DNA of 64,000 nucleotides from an uncultured Bacteroidales bacterium (lineage in GTDB: Bacteria; Bacteroidota; Bacteroidia; Bacteroidales; Bacteroidaceae), in assembly GCA_902781515.1 (NCBI GenBank), contig CACZJU010000004.1, positions 1 through 64,000 of the forward strand. The letters are read 5' to 3'. The stretch's first letter is position 1. The number at the start of each line of letters is the position of its first letter. Both the position numbers and the translations under genes were made by a program. The notes beneath the pieces were generated by a model. That model had not been told where the DNA came from. It searched no databases and saw only the letters and a list, made by a program, of their open reading frames with translations. Positions 26,884 to 35,320 of this stretch are shown piece after piece.

Positions 26884-26947
26884 ATAAGGTCTAGACCTTA
26901 TCGTCATAAGACGTGCGTCTTGTTGCCATAAGACCTAGGTCTTGTGA
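26884..26947. repeat. Palindrome array A: three dyads at exact 22-bp spacing
   Basis: Dyad centres are at 26892.5, 26914.5 and 26936.5. Units are 18 nt: ATAAGGTCTAGACCTTAT (perfect), ATAAGACGTGCGTCTTGT (near-perfect) and ATAAGACCTAGGTCTTGT. They are separated by the 4-nt spacers CGTC and TGCC. The array lies between the GNAT gene and the promoter of the 1091-residue surface protein gene. Confidence 0.9.
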
Positions 26948-26991
26948 AACAAGCGTTTTTAGTGTTGTCAGGCAAAAAAACGGCGATATGT

Positions 26992-27022
26992 TTTGCCGTA
27001 TGCCAACTTATCACTATCTTTA
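26992..27022 (+). promoter_or_regulatory. Sigma-ABfr-type promoter of the 1091-residue surface protein
   Basis: TTTG at 26992-26995, a 19-bp spacer, then TATCTTTA at 27015-27022. The -33 box lies in the right arm of an inverted pair (GGCAAAA at 26971, TTTTGCC at 26991). Confidence 0.75.
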
Positions 27023-27031
27023 CGGCGCGAT

Positions 27032-27075
27032 AGTGCATTTTGTGCACTCTTGCGACTGCGCAGCGGCGCAGCAAG
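27032..27075 (+). promoter_or_regulatory. Two abutting hairpins in the surface-protein leader
   Basis: Hairpin 1: AGTGCA (27032-27037), loop TTTTG, TGCACT (to 27048). Hairpin 2 starts at the next base: CTTGC-GAC-TGCGC, loop AGCG, GCGCA-GCAAG (27049-27075), with a 3-base bulge. Both fall in the predicted leader, about 45-90 bases before the ATG. No T tract follows, so they are not a terminator. Confidence 0.6.
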
Positions 27076-27120
27076 GCCTTAAACCTGAATCAATTAATAA
27101 CTAATCATAATTAATTAACT

Positions 27121-30100
27121 ATGAAAAAACTAATTTTACTCTTTCTTACGCTATTATTGGGCGTAACGGCCTCGTGGGCTGAAACATCTACATGGGAATC
27201 TAAGGAAGGCTGGACACAGGCTAGTGGTGGTATGGGTTCATATACATGGTTTGGTGTTCATACTCCTGGAGATGCATCTACAAAGTATTCCTTGACTGCT
27301 ATTCAACTTATGCAGCAAACAGGTAGTGGTAATAATGATAACTATTTGGCCATTGCGCGTGTGTCAGCAACCTCTACTCTTGATGCAAACCATGTAGTTG
27401 CCATTTCTGATAACCATTTGGCAGCAGCTCAGTCAACGGGCTCTCTCGAAACCTATGATTTCAGTGCTGGTGTAGAGTTGTTGGGTGGAACTACGTATTA
27501 CTTAGTATTCCTTTCTTCCAATACACCGACAGATGGTGCTTATCCTGTACGGGCTGGACGTCTTTCTTTGAACCATACGGATTATGGAACTTATACTTAT
27601 GGCAACAGCTTTAGCATGACTAGTACCCACTGGCTTTACTACAAGGCTACTGTAGAGTCCTCTCCTGCTACAGGTTTCTGCACAGGTGACATTTTGGGTG
27701 GAAGCATGGACAGTGGTAACTGGAAAAACCTGTGGACTTCTGGAACGACTCCTTCGTTCACAATAACCTGTAACGCCAACAATATCAACAATTCTGCGAG
27801 CAAACCCGCAGGTGGCTTGGATATCCGAAGTGGTACAGCCAAAAGCGCAACATACACGATTACTGCTCCTGCGGGTTATATGATTTCGGGGTACAAGTTG
27901 TTCGGTAATGCTATCACAGCTGCTAATACTCAGACAGTAACCCCTGCCGAAGGTGGTTCTGCTGTAGGATTTACCGGTGTGGGCAATAGCCTTTGTGTTT
28001 CGGGTTTCCGTAAACCTTCTACCAGTTTCACGCTGACAGGAGAGAATTCAGGTTTGTTCCTGCACGCTTTGGAGGTGTCACTTGCTCCTTATAGCAGTAT
28101 TACCTCACTTCCCACAGCTAACAATAAGGCATACGTGATTGCAAATGCACGTGCTACATTTAATTTTGCAGATGACGCTACTGGCATGAGTGTGGTAACT
28201 CCTGCTAATACGAATTTTGACAACACTCAACAGCAAATAGCTCTCATCTATAAGAATGAGAACTACTATCTCTTCAGCGTCAATGCAGGCAAGTACCTCA
28301 CAGCCAGCAATACATTGACTTCAATGCCTACAGACAACGAACAGGTTAGTATCACAGCTACTGGTAATGCCACTTATCCCTGGTTCTTTAAATTCAAGAA
28401 CGTAGCAGACAAAAACATCAATGTCACAACCGCCCCTGCACTTACCATTGACAATTGGTCAACTGTAGATGCCGGTAATAGCAATGCAATCATTGAGGTT
28501 GCCAACTTCGATCCTACACTCGCGTTGGAGATGTTCGATGTCCGCTACGTAACCTACAACCTCAATTTTAATGGTGGCTCAACTCTTGATACTGAAAGTG
28601 ATGTTACAGTTACCATTGGTGGTGACCCTGCAGACTTCGTTCCCTCAAAGTTTGCGAATCCGTTTGTCAGCTTCACTTATAGTCCTGCCATCATATCCGC
28701 TGAAACCACAGAGGTGACAGTGACCGCTACATGGAATGGTCCGTTCAACATCGCTGATGACTATAATGCAGCTACACAGAACATCTGGTATGTGGTTGAT
28801 ATGCACTCCAATGAGAATGACTATACGTGGCAGTATGATTCTGAGTCAGGAGAAATTAAGACACCTGTCATTGCTAAGAATGCTTACGGTAGTCTCACCG
28901 ATAACAACCTCTGGTGCTTCGTAGGTAATCCATACGAAGGCTTCAAGATTTACAATAAGGCTGCAGGAAACACGATGACAATCCGCAAGGCAGATGCTGG
29001 TAACACAGTGTCTTATATGTCAACAACGGATGACCATAACAGGTTCAAACTCTACGAATCCAATGGTGCAATTTCCAATTCTTATTGTTTCAAGCTGGAT
29101 GGAGACGATTACTATTTGAACAAGCAGAATCTGAAGTTGCAGGGTTGGACTGACAAAGATCAAGGCTCCTCTTGCCGTTTCTTTGCTCCTGGCACTTACC
29201 ATCTTGCTGCAATGTCTTCTTGGAATCTCAATGCGCCTGTGGGGGCTGTTGGAACGAAGTCTTATATCACTTCCGAATCTCTGCGTACGAGTATGGTGGA
29301 AGCACAGACAAATATTACCAATGACCCGTTCTGTGTCGTTGGACAGTTCACTATGTTGAACACGATATTGGATCCTGTTAATTCTTCGGATTTCATTACC
29401 CTTACCGATGGCTACTATCGCATTATCAGTGCAGTTCCTGGCTTCAATCAGACAGCAGCATGGTACTACAATCCGAGCGTAAGCGCTGACCATATCACAT
29501 GGGCTAAAGCTGCTACAACTTCGGAGCAACAGGTGAACTCAATCTTTAAGTTTGAATCAAGTGATGAGAATTGGAATATTAAAAGTCCCAATGCGCAGAA
29601 ATACTTAATCCATGACAACACAGCATTTAGTGCACAGACAGGTACTATTGGCGATGAACCAGGTACTGTTTATGTAAATGCTATCGGTTCAGCTCAACAT
29701 ACACTGAGAATCAATGTACAAACGATTCATGCTAACGGACATGGCAGCGGAGCAGGGACATCAGGAACACTTATTAACTGGAATGCAAACGATCCAGGTG
29801 CAGCTTCTGCTTGGTATATAGTAGAGGTAGATGACGTCACAGTGACGCTCCACAATGGAGGTGATGAATATTATTATGCAACGTTCTGTGCTCCTTTCAG
29901 CTACACAGTTAGCGATGGAACAACTGCTTATACATTGGCAGCAAGTGGTAATTGGCTTGTTCCAACTGAGGTCGTTGGAGAAGTACCTGCTGGTACACCT
30001 GTCCTGTTGAAGGGTACATCATCCTCTGCTACTCTGACAATTGGTACAAGCGATGAAGCGACACCTGTTACTTCAACGGCTCTAACAGGAGTTTATATTG

Positions 30101-30396
30101 AAACTACTATTGATGGCGCAACAGACTACGTGCTGGGTATTAATGAAGGTGTCGTTGGATTCTATCATTGGAACCAGAGCAGCTTAGCTGCTAATCGTGC
30201 TTATGTTGACACTCCTGAACAGTCAGAGCCTGGTGTTAAGGGATACGTTCTCAGTTGGGACGATGAGACTGGAATTAAGAACCTTAACGTTAACGATAAC
30301 CTTAACAAAGTTGTCTATGACCTCAGCGGTCGCCGTATCCAGAAGCCTACTAAGGGTCTCTACATTGTGAATGGTAAGAAAGTAATGGTAAAATAA
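27121..30396 (+). CDS. Large secreted protein with DLSGRR-type C-terminal tail
   Basis: The product is 1091 residues. A clear signal peptide ('LLGVTASWAE') is followed by beta-rich sequence with several modules of about 100-150 residues, including 'YYLFSVNAGKYLTASNTL' and 'GYYRIISAVPGFNQ' segments that look like ricin-like or galactose-binding-like sugar modules, though I cannot assign a family. No catalytic motif is seen. The end is 'VVYDLSGRRIQKPTKGLYIV' plus a basic tail, shared with three other window proteins and probably a surface-sorting signal. The residues before it (KNLNVNDNLNKV) come from a 9-bp repeat (30280-30306). It lies 18 bases before a small gene with a strong Shine-Dalgarno. 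Confidence 0.75.
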   Translation: MKKLILLFLTLLLGVTASWAETSTWESKEGWTQASGGMGSYTWFGVHTPGDASTKYSLTAIQLMQQTGSGNNDNYLAIARVSATSTLDANHVVAISDNHLAAAQSTGSLETYDFSAGVELLGGTTYYLVFLSSNTPTDGAYPVRAGRLSLNHTDYGTYTYGNSFSMTSTHWLYYKATVESSPATGFCTGDILGGSMDSGNWKNLWTSGTTPSFTITCNANNINNSASKPAGGLDIRSGTAKSATYTITAPAGYMISGYKLFGNAITAANTQTVTPAEGGSAVGFTGVGNSLCVSGFRKPSTSFTLTGENSGLFLHALEVSLAPYSSITSLPTANNKAYVIANARATFNFADDATGMSVVTPANTNFDNTQQQIALIYKNENYYLFSVNAGKYLTASNTLTSMPTDNEQVSITATGNATYPWFFKFKNVADKNINVTTAPALTIDNWSTVDAGNSNAIIEVANFDPTLALEMFDVRYVTYNLNFNGGSTLDTESDVTVTIGGDPADFVPSKFANPFVSFTYSPAIISAETTEVTVTATWNGPFNIADDYNAATQNIWYVVDMHSNENDYTWQYDSESGEIKTPVIAKNAYGSLTDNNLWCFVGNPYEGFKIYNKAAGNTMTIRKADAGNTVSYMSTTDDHNRFKLYESNGAISNSYCFKLDGDDYYLNKQNLKLQGWTDKDQGSSCRFFAPGTYHLAAMSSWNLNAPVGAVGTKSYITSESLRTSMVEAQTNITNDPFCVVGQFTMLNTILDPVNSSDFITLTDGYYRIISAVPGFNQTAAWYYNPSVSADHITWAKAATTSEQQVNSIFKFESSDENWNIKSPNAQKYLIHDNTAFSAQTGTIGDEPGTVYVNAIGSAQHTLRINVQTIHANGHGSGAGTSGTLINWNANDPGAASAWYIVEVDDVTVTLHNGGDEYYYATFCAPFSYTVSDGTTAYTLAASGNWLVPTEVVGEVPAGTPVLLKGTSSSATLTIGTSDEATPVTSTALTGVYIETTIDGATDYVLGINEGVVGFYHWNQSSLAANRAYVDTPEQSEPGVKGYVLSWDDETGIKNLNVNDNLNKVVYDLSGRRIQKPTKGLYIVNGKKVMVK
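30280..30306 (+). repeat. In-frame 9-bp repeat before the DLSGRR tail
   Basis: AACCTTAAC, GTTAACGAT, AACCTTAAC at 30280, 30289 and 30298. Same position relative to the tail as the 9-bp array at 1456-1491. Confidence 0.65.
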
Positions 30397-30414
30397 AGAA
30401 AGGAGGACACGATT

Positions 30415-30636
30415 ATGAAAAAGACATATTTGCAGCCCCAATTTGAGATTGTGAACATTAAGCTTGGTGCCTCCATTCTTGCAGGTTCCTTGGAGAAGAA
30501 GGATGGAACAACTGTTAATGATGAATTAGGTGGTTGGGTTCATCAGGAACAGGCTTGGGACATCTGGGGCGAGGAAGAACGTAAGGAGCAGGATGAGCTC
30601 TACTACGACGAGTACGAGGATGAGTATTACTATTAA
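30415..30636 (+). CDS. 73-residue Tyr/Asp/Glu-rich protein with a conserved-looking N-terminus
   Basis: The N-terminus 'MKKTYLQPQFEIVNIKLGAS' followed by ILAGS is like that of many short Bacteroidetes proteins of unknown role ('MKK.Y..P..E......ILAGS'). The rest is variable-looking and very acidic, ending in a Tyr/Asp/Glu run (YYDEYEDEYYY). There is no signal peptide in the usual sense. The start is fixed by AAGGAGG at 30400-30406, eight bases before the ATG, a strong Shine-Dalgarno that is unusual in this phylum. It follows the 1091-residue surface protein by 18 bases and is probably co-transcribed. Possibilities include a modified peptide precursor or a partner of the surface protein; neither is shown. 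Confidence 0.75.
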   Translation: MKKTYLQPQFEIVNIKLGASILAGSLEKKDGTTVNDELGGWVHQEQAWDIWGEEERKEQDELYYDEYEDEYYY

Positions 30637-30654
30637 TCCTCACATCTAATAATA

Positions 30655-30692
30655 ACAGCAGTGGCGGCCTTCCGGTCGCCACTGTTATTTTA
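30655..30692 (+). terminator. Terminator after the 73-residue gene
   Basis: AACAGCAGTGGCG pairs with CGCCACTGTT (two-base bulge) and is followed by ATTTTATT. Confidence 0.8.
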
Positions 30693-30739
30693 TTGATACT
30701 GATGTCCTGTATTGCGCATTAGTAGTGAAAGGGAAAAGA

Positions 30740-30841
30740 CACTATAGTGACTTGCCTCACACACTATTAGTGTTTTTGAAAAACATTACTAATGTATAGG
30801 GCGAAACACTACTAATGTTCCGCCCCATGCATTACTAATGC
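30740..30841. repeat. Palindrome array B: five dyads at 22-23 bp spacing
   Basis: Dyads CACTATAGTG, ACACTATTAGTGT, ACATTACTAATGT, ACACTACTAATGT (imperfect) and GCATTACTAATGC have centres at 30744.5, 30767, 30789, 30812 and 30835. Spacers of 9-11 nt include GC-rich GGGCG and CCGCCCC. The array sits between convergent genes, after a terminator. Confidence 0.88.
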
Positions 30842-30863
30842 TTAATTACTTTTCCTCTTTGCA

Positions 30864-31673
30864 TCATTGTTCGATGCTGGTGGAGGCGTGGCGCAGGCCT
30901 GTAGCATTGCGTAGGAATGCCTTAGCAGTGCCGAAACGAAGGTTGAGGTCGAGACGCACAGGGATGTGATTGTTGTCATCGGTGATGTAGAAGGTGACAA
31001 CTTCCTTCTCCTTGCCCTTACTGTTACGTTCCATGTAGGAGAATACGAGGCAGCGGTAGGTAATCTTGGTGTCTTCAACCTTGAATTTCTTGATGCCGCG
31101 ATAGACAAGGTGCTCGGTCTTTATGGAAGCACCGTCGGCAAACTGGAAGGGCACGCGCTGACCTACCACGAAGTCGCTGGCAAGATAACTGCGGCAGCGC
31201 ATTACCATAGATACCATATCATAGACACAGCCTGTGGCGGTGTTATCGACTTCATCGATGCGACCGTCGCCGTGACGATAGTATTGGTGGAGTTTCACTT
31301 GGTTGCCCTGATACTTATAGGATATTTCATTGACGCGGTATTTGCCGCCTTCCATTGCCCCCTTGCGATAGAAACGTGGCACCATATCGGTGGTATAGAC
31401 AGAACGCAGAGTGTCGCGCATCTGGAAGAAGCGGTCGGCCATCTTTGCCGTACGTGTTATCAGGTCGGTTTGGAAAGCTGGCTTCCCTTGGAATGTTGTG
31501 CTTTGTGTCGTCATACTGGCAGAACCTGCGGTCTTCCAGATGAATTTCCAGTTGAAATAGAGCTTATACTCCAGTCGTTCGCCGCCCTGAAAGGCAGTGT
31601 TCTCAACTGGGCACTGGGCGTGGGCTGAGCCAATTGAAAATGAGAGGATGAGGAATAGTGCTATGCGTTTCAT
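30864..31673 (-). CDS. DUF3108 family exported protein
   Basis: The product is 269 residues from ATG 31673 (MKRIALFLIL); an ATG two codons earlier is also possible. A signal peptide ends 'GSAHAQC'. 'GERLEYKLYFNWKFIWKTAG' near the N-terminus and 'VVTFYITDDNNHIPVRLDL' near the C-terminus are hallmarks of DUF3108, a periplasmic lipocalin-like family with no settled function. It is the last gene of a minus-strand run that includes the Ig-like lipoprotein and the GH3-like gene, separated from the former by about 70 bases. Confidence 0.85.
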   Translation of the reverse strand: MKRIALFLILSFSIGSAHAQCPVENTAFQGGERLEYKLYFNWKFIWKTAGSASMTTQSTTFQGKPAFQTDLITRTAKMADRFFQMRDTLRSVYTTDMVPRFYRKGAMEGGKYRVNEISYKYQGNQVKLHQYYRHGDGRIDEVDNTATGCVYDMVSMVMRCRSYLASDFVVGQRVPFQFADGASIKTEHLVYRGIKKFKVEDTKITYRCLVFSYMERNSKGKEKEVVTFYITDDNNHIPVRLDLNLRFGTAKAFLRNATGLRHASTSIEQ

Positions 31674-31743
31674 AATCATTTACTTTTTACCATTTAACTA
31701 TGTCGCTTTACTCGTTAGACTTGTCTTTTGCGTAGTGGTTTAA

Positions 31744-33729
31744 TTATTTACCTTGGCGCTTTTGTTCCTCGCGCTTGCGATTCTTGTCTTGTATGCTCTT
31801 CTTCTTATCGGCTTTCTGTTTGGTGATTGCCATAGGCTTCTGCTTGGTGGCATCTATGCTGCGGAAGTTCCACTCCTGTTCCATATCGAACTTAGCACGC
31901 AGGGGAATGGGGCGTGGGAAGTAATAGACCATTTCCGGCTGACGTAGTGAGCGATATTCTCCAGTGTCCCAAATGCCGTTGTGGTTATTATCGACAAACA
32001 TGCGCATATAGTATTCACCGGGCTTCAGGTAGAAGAAATCGGCTCTTCCGTCCTCTGCTGTCAACTGGCGTACGGGCTTATCGCTCTTGTTGAGCAACTG
32101 CACAACATAGTCGGCAGTATCGCCCGGCTCTATGCCCACGAGCTTTATGAAGATGTTGCCGAATTCATCGGTAGAGCGCACTCGTATCTCGTTCTTGATG
32201 CTGTGGGCACGGTTACCAAGGGCACCGAGGAAGGTAAGGCTGTCTGCCTCGAACTTGTATTTAGCTTTCGGCTCCCATTCGGCATAAAGACGATATTGGC
32301 GCACCTGACCTTCCACACGTTGGAATACGTATGGTATCTCGTGTTGTGTCGAGTCTATAATCTGATAGAAGTGAATGCGGCTACTGTCCACCTTGGCTAT
32401 CGGCTCACTGAATATGAAGGTCATATTCTGGTTGGGGTCGAGTGTATTGCCTGGCTTCGTCTGCAAGGTCATGTATGTCGTTTCGAAAGGATTCTCCTCG
32501 TATGGCAGTGGCTCCTTCGAGCGTTTTGCTCTCTTCTCGCGTGCTTTCACCCATTCCTCCGACTGTTTTATACGTTCGCGCTCCAGCTTCTTGTGTGTGG
32601 TCTTTGCCACCAATTCCAAAGTATCGGTGCGCATCTGGTCAATGCCCAGCGTATCGGTATCGGGGTAGGTGAGTGCGAAACTTATGGTGTCGGGGTATGA
32701 CACAAGGGTGTCTGTTATCCAATAGGTGATGGTGTCGTTATGTTCCGAAGGTTCGGGCACCAAGACACGGTCGGCATCAAAGCCAAAGCCTTCGATGTGC
32801 GGCAGTGAGTCCATCGGAGCTGTGAAATACAAAGTAAACGATTCGGGAGTCTTGCGCTCTTCCTTCAGGCGATGCTTATCCTGTCCTTCTTCGAGGAATG
32901 TGCGCAGTACGATGTTGTCGGGATAATAATGAATGAATGGCACCATGCGAATCTTCTCTACCACGCTGTCCACTGTCCATACAGTATCCGGGGCGATGTC
33001 GGGTCGCTGACTTGTGCTGAACATAGTGGTGTCAAACGCCAATACTTCACTCTTCTGGTTGAAGAAGTAGTTGTTGTCCATGTCCTTCAGGGCATAGGCT
33101 CGGTATTGTCCGGCCTTGACTCCCTTGATGGTGAACTGTCCGCTACCATTGGTGCGGGCAACACGAATCAGGGGCTTATTGAAGAACAACGAATCGTGGA
33201 ACGTGCTGTCGGCTGCATAAAGACCTACGAGTATTCCCTTCACCGGCTCCAGATTATCGGCAGCAAGTACTGTTCCGGATACCTCCATAGTGTCGATGGT
33301 GGGACCGGTGCTGAACGAATAGGTGTATTTGCCAAGAGGGTTGCCCTCGTTGTTATCTACAATGGCATCGCTGAAGTCGATAGTGTATGTGGTGTTGGCA
33401 CGAAGCGAGTCGAAAAGGTCAATCTTCACCTTCTTGCCCTCAGCCCGGATGTTGGGCATCTCGATTTGTGGAGGAGATACGACAACCTTCTCGCTGGCGT
33501 TCTCCATCTTTATGAACTCGTTGAAGAGTATTCTTATCTTCTTCTTGTCGTTGTCCTTGGCTTTGTTGAGGGGAGAGCATTCTACCACTTTCGGCGGTGT
33601 CTCGTCGTATGGGCCGCCGTCAGGCGTTCCCAGGCTGGCACAGCCTGCTAAAAGCAGAAGAAACCCCTCCCCTAATCCCCTCCCGAGGGAGGGGAGAATC
33701 TTCATTCGTAGTTTGTTGATTATTTTCAT
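31744..33729 (-). CDS. Ig-like domain lipoprotein with a repeat-derived signal peptide
   Basis: The product is 661 residues. The N-terminus 'MKIINKLRMKILPSLGRGLG' continues EGFLLLLAGC, with the lipobox Cys at about 30. Then 'GTPDGGPYDETPPKVVECSP' leads into an SbsA-type Ig-like domain ('IRILFNEFIKM', 'TTYTIDFSDAIVDNNEGNPL') characteristic of a widespread Bacteroidetes lipoprotein. A carboxypeptidase-regulatory-like module follows ('SGQFTIKGVKAGQYRAYALK'), and the C-terminus is Lys/Arg-rich. Role unknown, probably structural at the outer membrane. The LPSLGRGLGEG part of the signal is encoded by the left arm of an inverted repeat (33664-33696). Confidence 0.82.
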   Translation of the reverse strand: MKIINKLRMKILPSLGRGLGEGFLLLLAGCASLGTPDGGPYDETPPKVVECSPLNKAKDNDKKKIRILFNEFIKMENASEKVVVSPPQIEMPNIRAEGKKVKIDLFDSLRANTTYTIDFSDAIVDNNEGNPLGKYTYSFSTGPTIDTMEVSGTVLAADNLEPVKGILVGLYAADSTFHDSLFFNKPLIRVARTNGSGQFTIKGVKAGQYRAYALKDMDNNYFFNQKSEVLAFDTTMFSTSQRPDIAPDTVWTVDSVVEKIRMVPFIHYYPDNIVLRTFLEEGQDKHRLKEERKTPESFTLYFTAPMDSLPHIEGFGFDADRVLVPEPSEHNDTITYWITDTLVSYPDTISFALTYPDTDTLGIDQMRTDTLELVAKTTHKKLERERIKQSEEWVKAREKRAKRSKEPLPYEENPFETTYMTLQTKPGNTLDPNQNMTFIFSEPIAKVDSSRIHFYQIIDSTQHEIPYVFQRVEGQVRQYRLYAEWEPKAKYKFEADSLTFLGALGNRAHSIKNEIRVRSTDEFGNIFIKLVGIEPGDTADYVVQLLNKSDKPVRQLTAEDGRADFFYLKPGEYYMRMFVDNNHNGIWDTGEYRSLRQPEMVYYFPRPIPLRAKFDMEQEWNFRSIDATKQKPMAITKQKADKKKSIQDKNRKREEQKRQGK

Positions 33730-33790
33730 TCGTTAGTTTGGGCCTATTAGTATTTACTCCCCTCCCTCGGGAGGGGTAATGGGGGAGGGG
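33664..33790. repeat. GC-rich inverted repeat joining two coding regions (MITE-like)
   Basis: Left arm 33664-33696 (CCCCTCCCCTAATCCCCTCC... ending GGGGAG) and right arm 33757-33790 are inverted copies differing at a few bases, around a 60-bp centre that holds a CATTCGT-AGTTTG direct repeat. Each arm also contains its own CCCTCCCGAGGGAGGG palindrome. The left arm is read as part of the lipoprotein signal peptide; the right arm is read as the last 11 codons of the GH3-like gene. Confidence 0.88.
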
Positions 33791-35289
33791 TTGTTCATTA
33801 TCTGTTCGATAATGTGACGGTCGTTGGAGAGGCGGGGTATCTTGTGCTGACCGCCAAGCTTGCCCTGCTGACGCAACCAATCGTCGAATACGCCTCGGCG
33901 TGCAGGTATCACCTCCAATCGCTGTAGCGTGATGTCCTTGTAACGCTTTGCTTCGTAGTCGCTGTTAAGGGTTTGAAGGGCAAGGTCGAGACGGCGGGCA
34001 AAGGCTTCGAGGTCACTTGGCTCACGGTTGAACTCAATGAGCCATTGGTGACGACACTGACCGCGTTCGTCCATAAACACAGGTGCAGCAGTGTATTCGC
34101 GCACGTCGGCATCTGTTGCCTTGCAGGCTACTTCAAGACCACGTTCAGCATTGTCAACAATCAGTTCCTCGCCAAAGGCATTGATGAATGACTTCGTACG
34201 TCCGGTGATGATGAACTTATATGGGTTGAGGCTGGTGAAGCGAACGGTGTCGCCTATCAAGTATCGCCATAGTCCGCTCGATGTGCTGATGACCATTGCG
34301 TAGTTCTTCCCCTTTTCCACGCCCCAAAGTGGTACGACAGCCGGATTCTCCTTATCCAGTTCGTTCATTGGAATGAACTCGTAGAAGATGCCGTAGTCCA
34401 CCATCAGGCTCATAGCTGCATCCGACGGGTCTGACTGCACTCCGAAGAATCCTTCGCTGGCGTTGTATGTCTCCATGTAGCACATACTGGGCTTGGTAAT
34501 GATGTTGTTGTACTGCTGACGATAAGGAGTGAAAGCCACACCTCCGTGCCAGAATACTTCGAGGTTAGGCCATACATCTTCAATGTGTTCCTTGCCTGAA
34601 ATCTCCAAAACGCAGTTGAGCACCGACATCATCCACGAAGGTACACCGCTCAGACTGGTAACGTCCTTGCCGATGGATTCACGGGCAATGCGTTCGCGCT
34701 TCTCTTCGAAGTCGCTAAGTAGTGCCGTTGATTTCTTTGGTATGCGAACAAAGTTCACCAAAGGATTAATGTTCTCTATGAGAATGGCACTGAGGTCGCC
34801 CACGAGAGAGTGGGGTAGACTGTAATTGGGTGCATGGCTGCCGCCAAGTATAAGCCCTTTACCATCGAAGAGACGACTGTTGGGATTGTTGTGAAGATAC
34901 CATGTCACGGCATCTGCTCCACCGCGGTAATGCGTGTCGTTCAGTCCGTCCTTGCTGACAGGAATGAATTTGCTCTTGTCGTTTGTTGTGCCGCTCGACT
35001 TGGCGTACCATCTAACCTGTCCAGGCCACAGTACATCACGTTCGCCGTGACGCATGCGGTCGATGTAGCTCTTCAGTTCTTCGTATGTGTTCACGGGCGA
35101 CGACTTGGCAAATTGCTCGTACGAGAGTATCTTGCCGTAATCGTGCTCCGCTCCCCACTTCGTTTGTTTTCCCTTACGCAATAACTTAATAAGTGTTTTG
35201 CGCTGCAGGAATTCAGCATCCGTCGCGTACTGGTCCAGTTGGCGCAGTCGCGGCACGAATAGTTTCCGTATGAATCGTGTCTTATTCAA
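33754..35289 (-). CDS. GH3 auxin-responsive-promoter-like adenylate-forming protein
   Basis: The product is 511 residues. Motifs 'WYAKSSGTTNDKSKFIPVSK' (ATP-binding P-loop of the ANL superfamily), 'MCYMETYNASEGFFGVQSD' and 'NAFGEELIVDNAERGLEVAC' match the bacterial GH3 family. Plant GH3 enzymes join amino acids to hormones; the bacterial substrate is unknown, so 'acyl/aryl adenylate-forming' is as far as the sequence goes. The C-terminal end NNPSPITPPEGGE is encoded by a repeat arm and is probably not part of the ancestral protein, which should end near 'RHIIEQIM'. Confidence 0.88.
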   Translation of the reverse strand: MNKTRFIRKLFVPRLRQLDQYATDAEFLQRKTLIKLLRKGKQTKWGAEHDYGKILSYEQFAKSSPVNTYEELKSYIDRMRHGERDVLWPGQVRWYAKSSGTTNDKSKFIPVSKDGLNDTHYRGGADAVTWYLHNNPNSRLFDGKGLILGGSHAPNYSLPHSLVGDLSAILIENINPLVNFVRIPKKSTALLSDFEEKRERIARESIGKDVTSLSGVPSWMMSVLNCVLEISGKEHIEDVWPNLEVFWHGGVAFTPYRQQYNNIITKPSMCYMETYNASEGFFGVQSDPSDAAMSLMVDYGIFYEFIPMNELDKENPAVVPLWGVEKGKNYAMVISTSSGLWRYLIGDTVRFTSLNPYKFIITGRTKSFINAFGEELIVDNAERGLEVACKATDADVREYTAAPVFMDERGQCRHQWLIEFNREPSDLEAFARRLDLALQTLNSDYEAKRYKDITLQRLEVIPARRGVFDDWLRQQGKLGGQHKIPRLSNDRHIIEQIMNNPSPITPPEGGE

Positions 35290-35320
35290 TTCTCAATTTT
35301 CAATTTTCAATTCTCAATTA
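35284..35320. repeat. 7-bp tandem repeat (CAATTTT)
   Basis: TTCTCAA/TTTTCAA units at 7-bp period run from the start of the GH3-like gene to the stop of the aminotransferase gene. Confidence 0.75.

Noticed and set aside
26884-30841. Possible CRISPR arrays at the palindrome clusters
   Set aside because: The repeating element is a short dyad whose sequence changes between units, the spacers are only 4-11 nt, and no cas genes are nearby.
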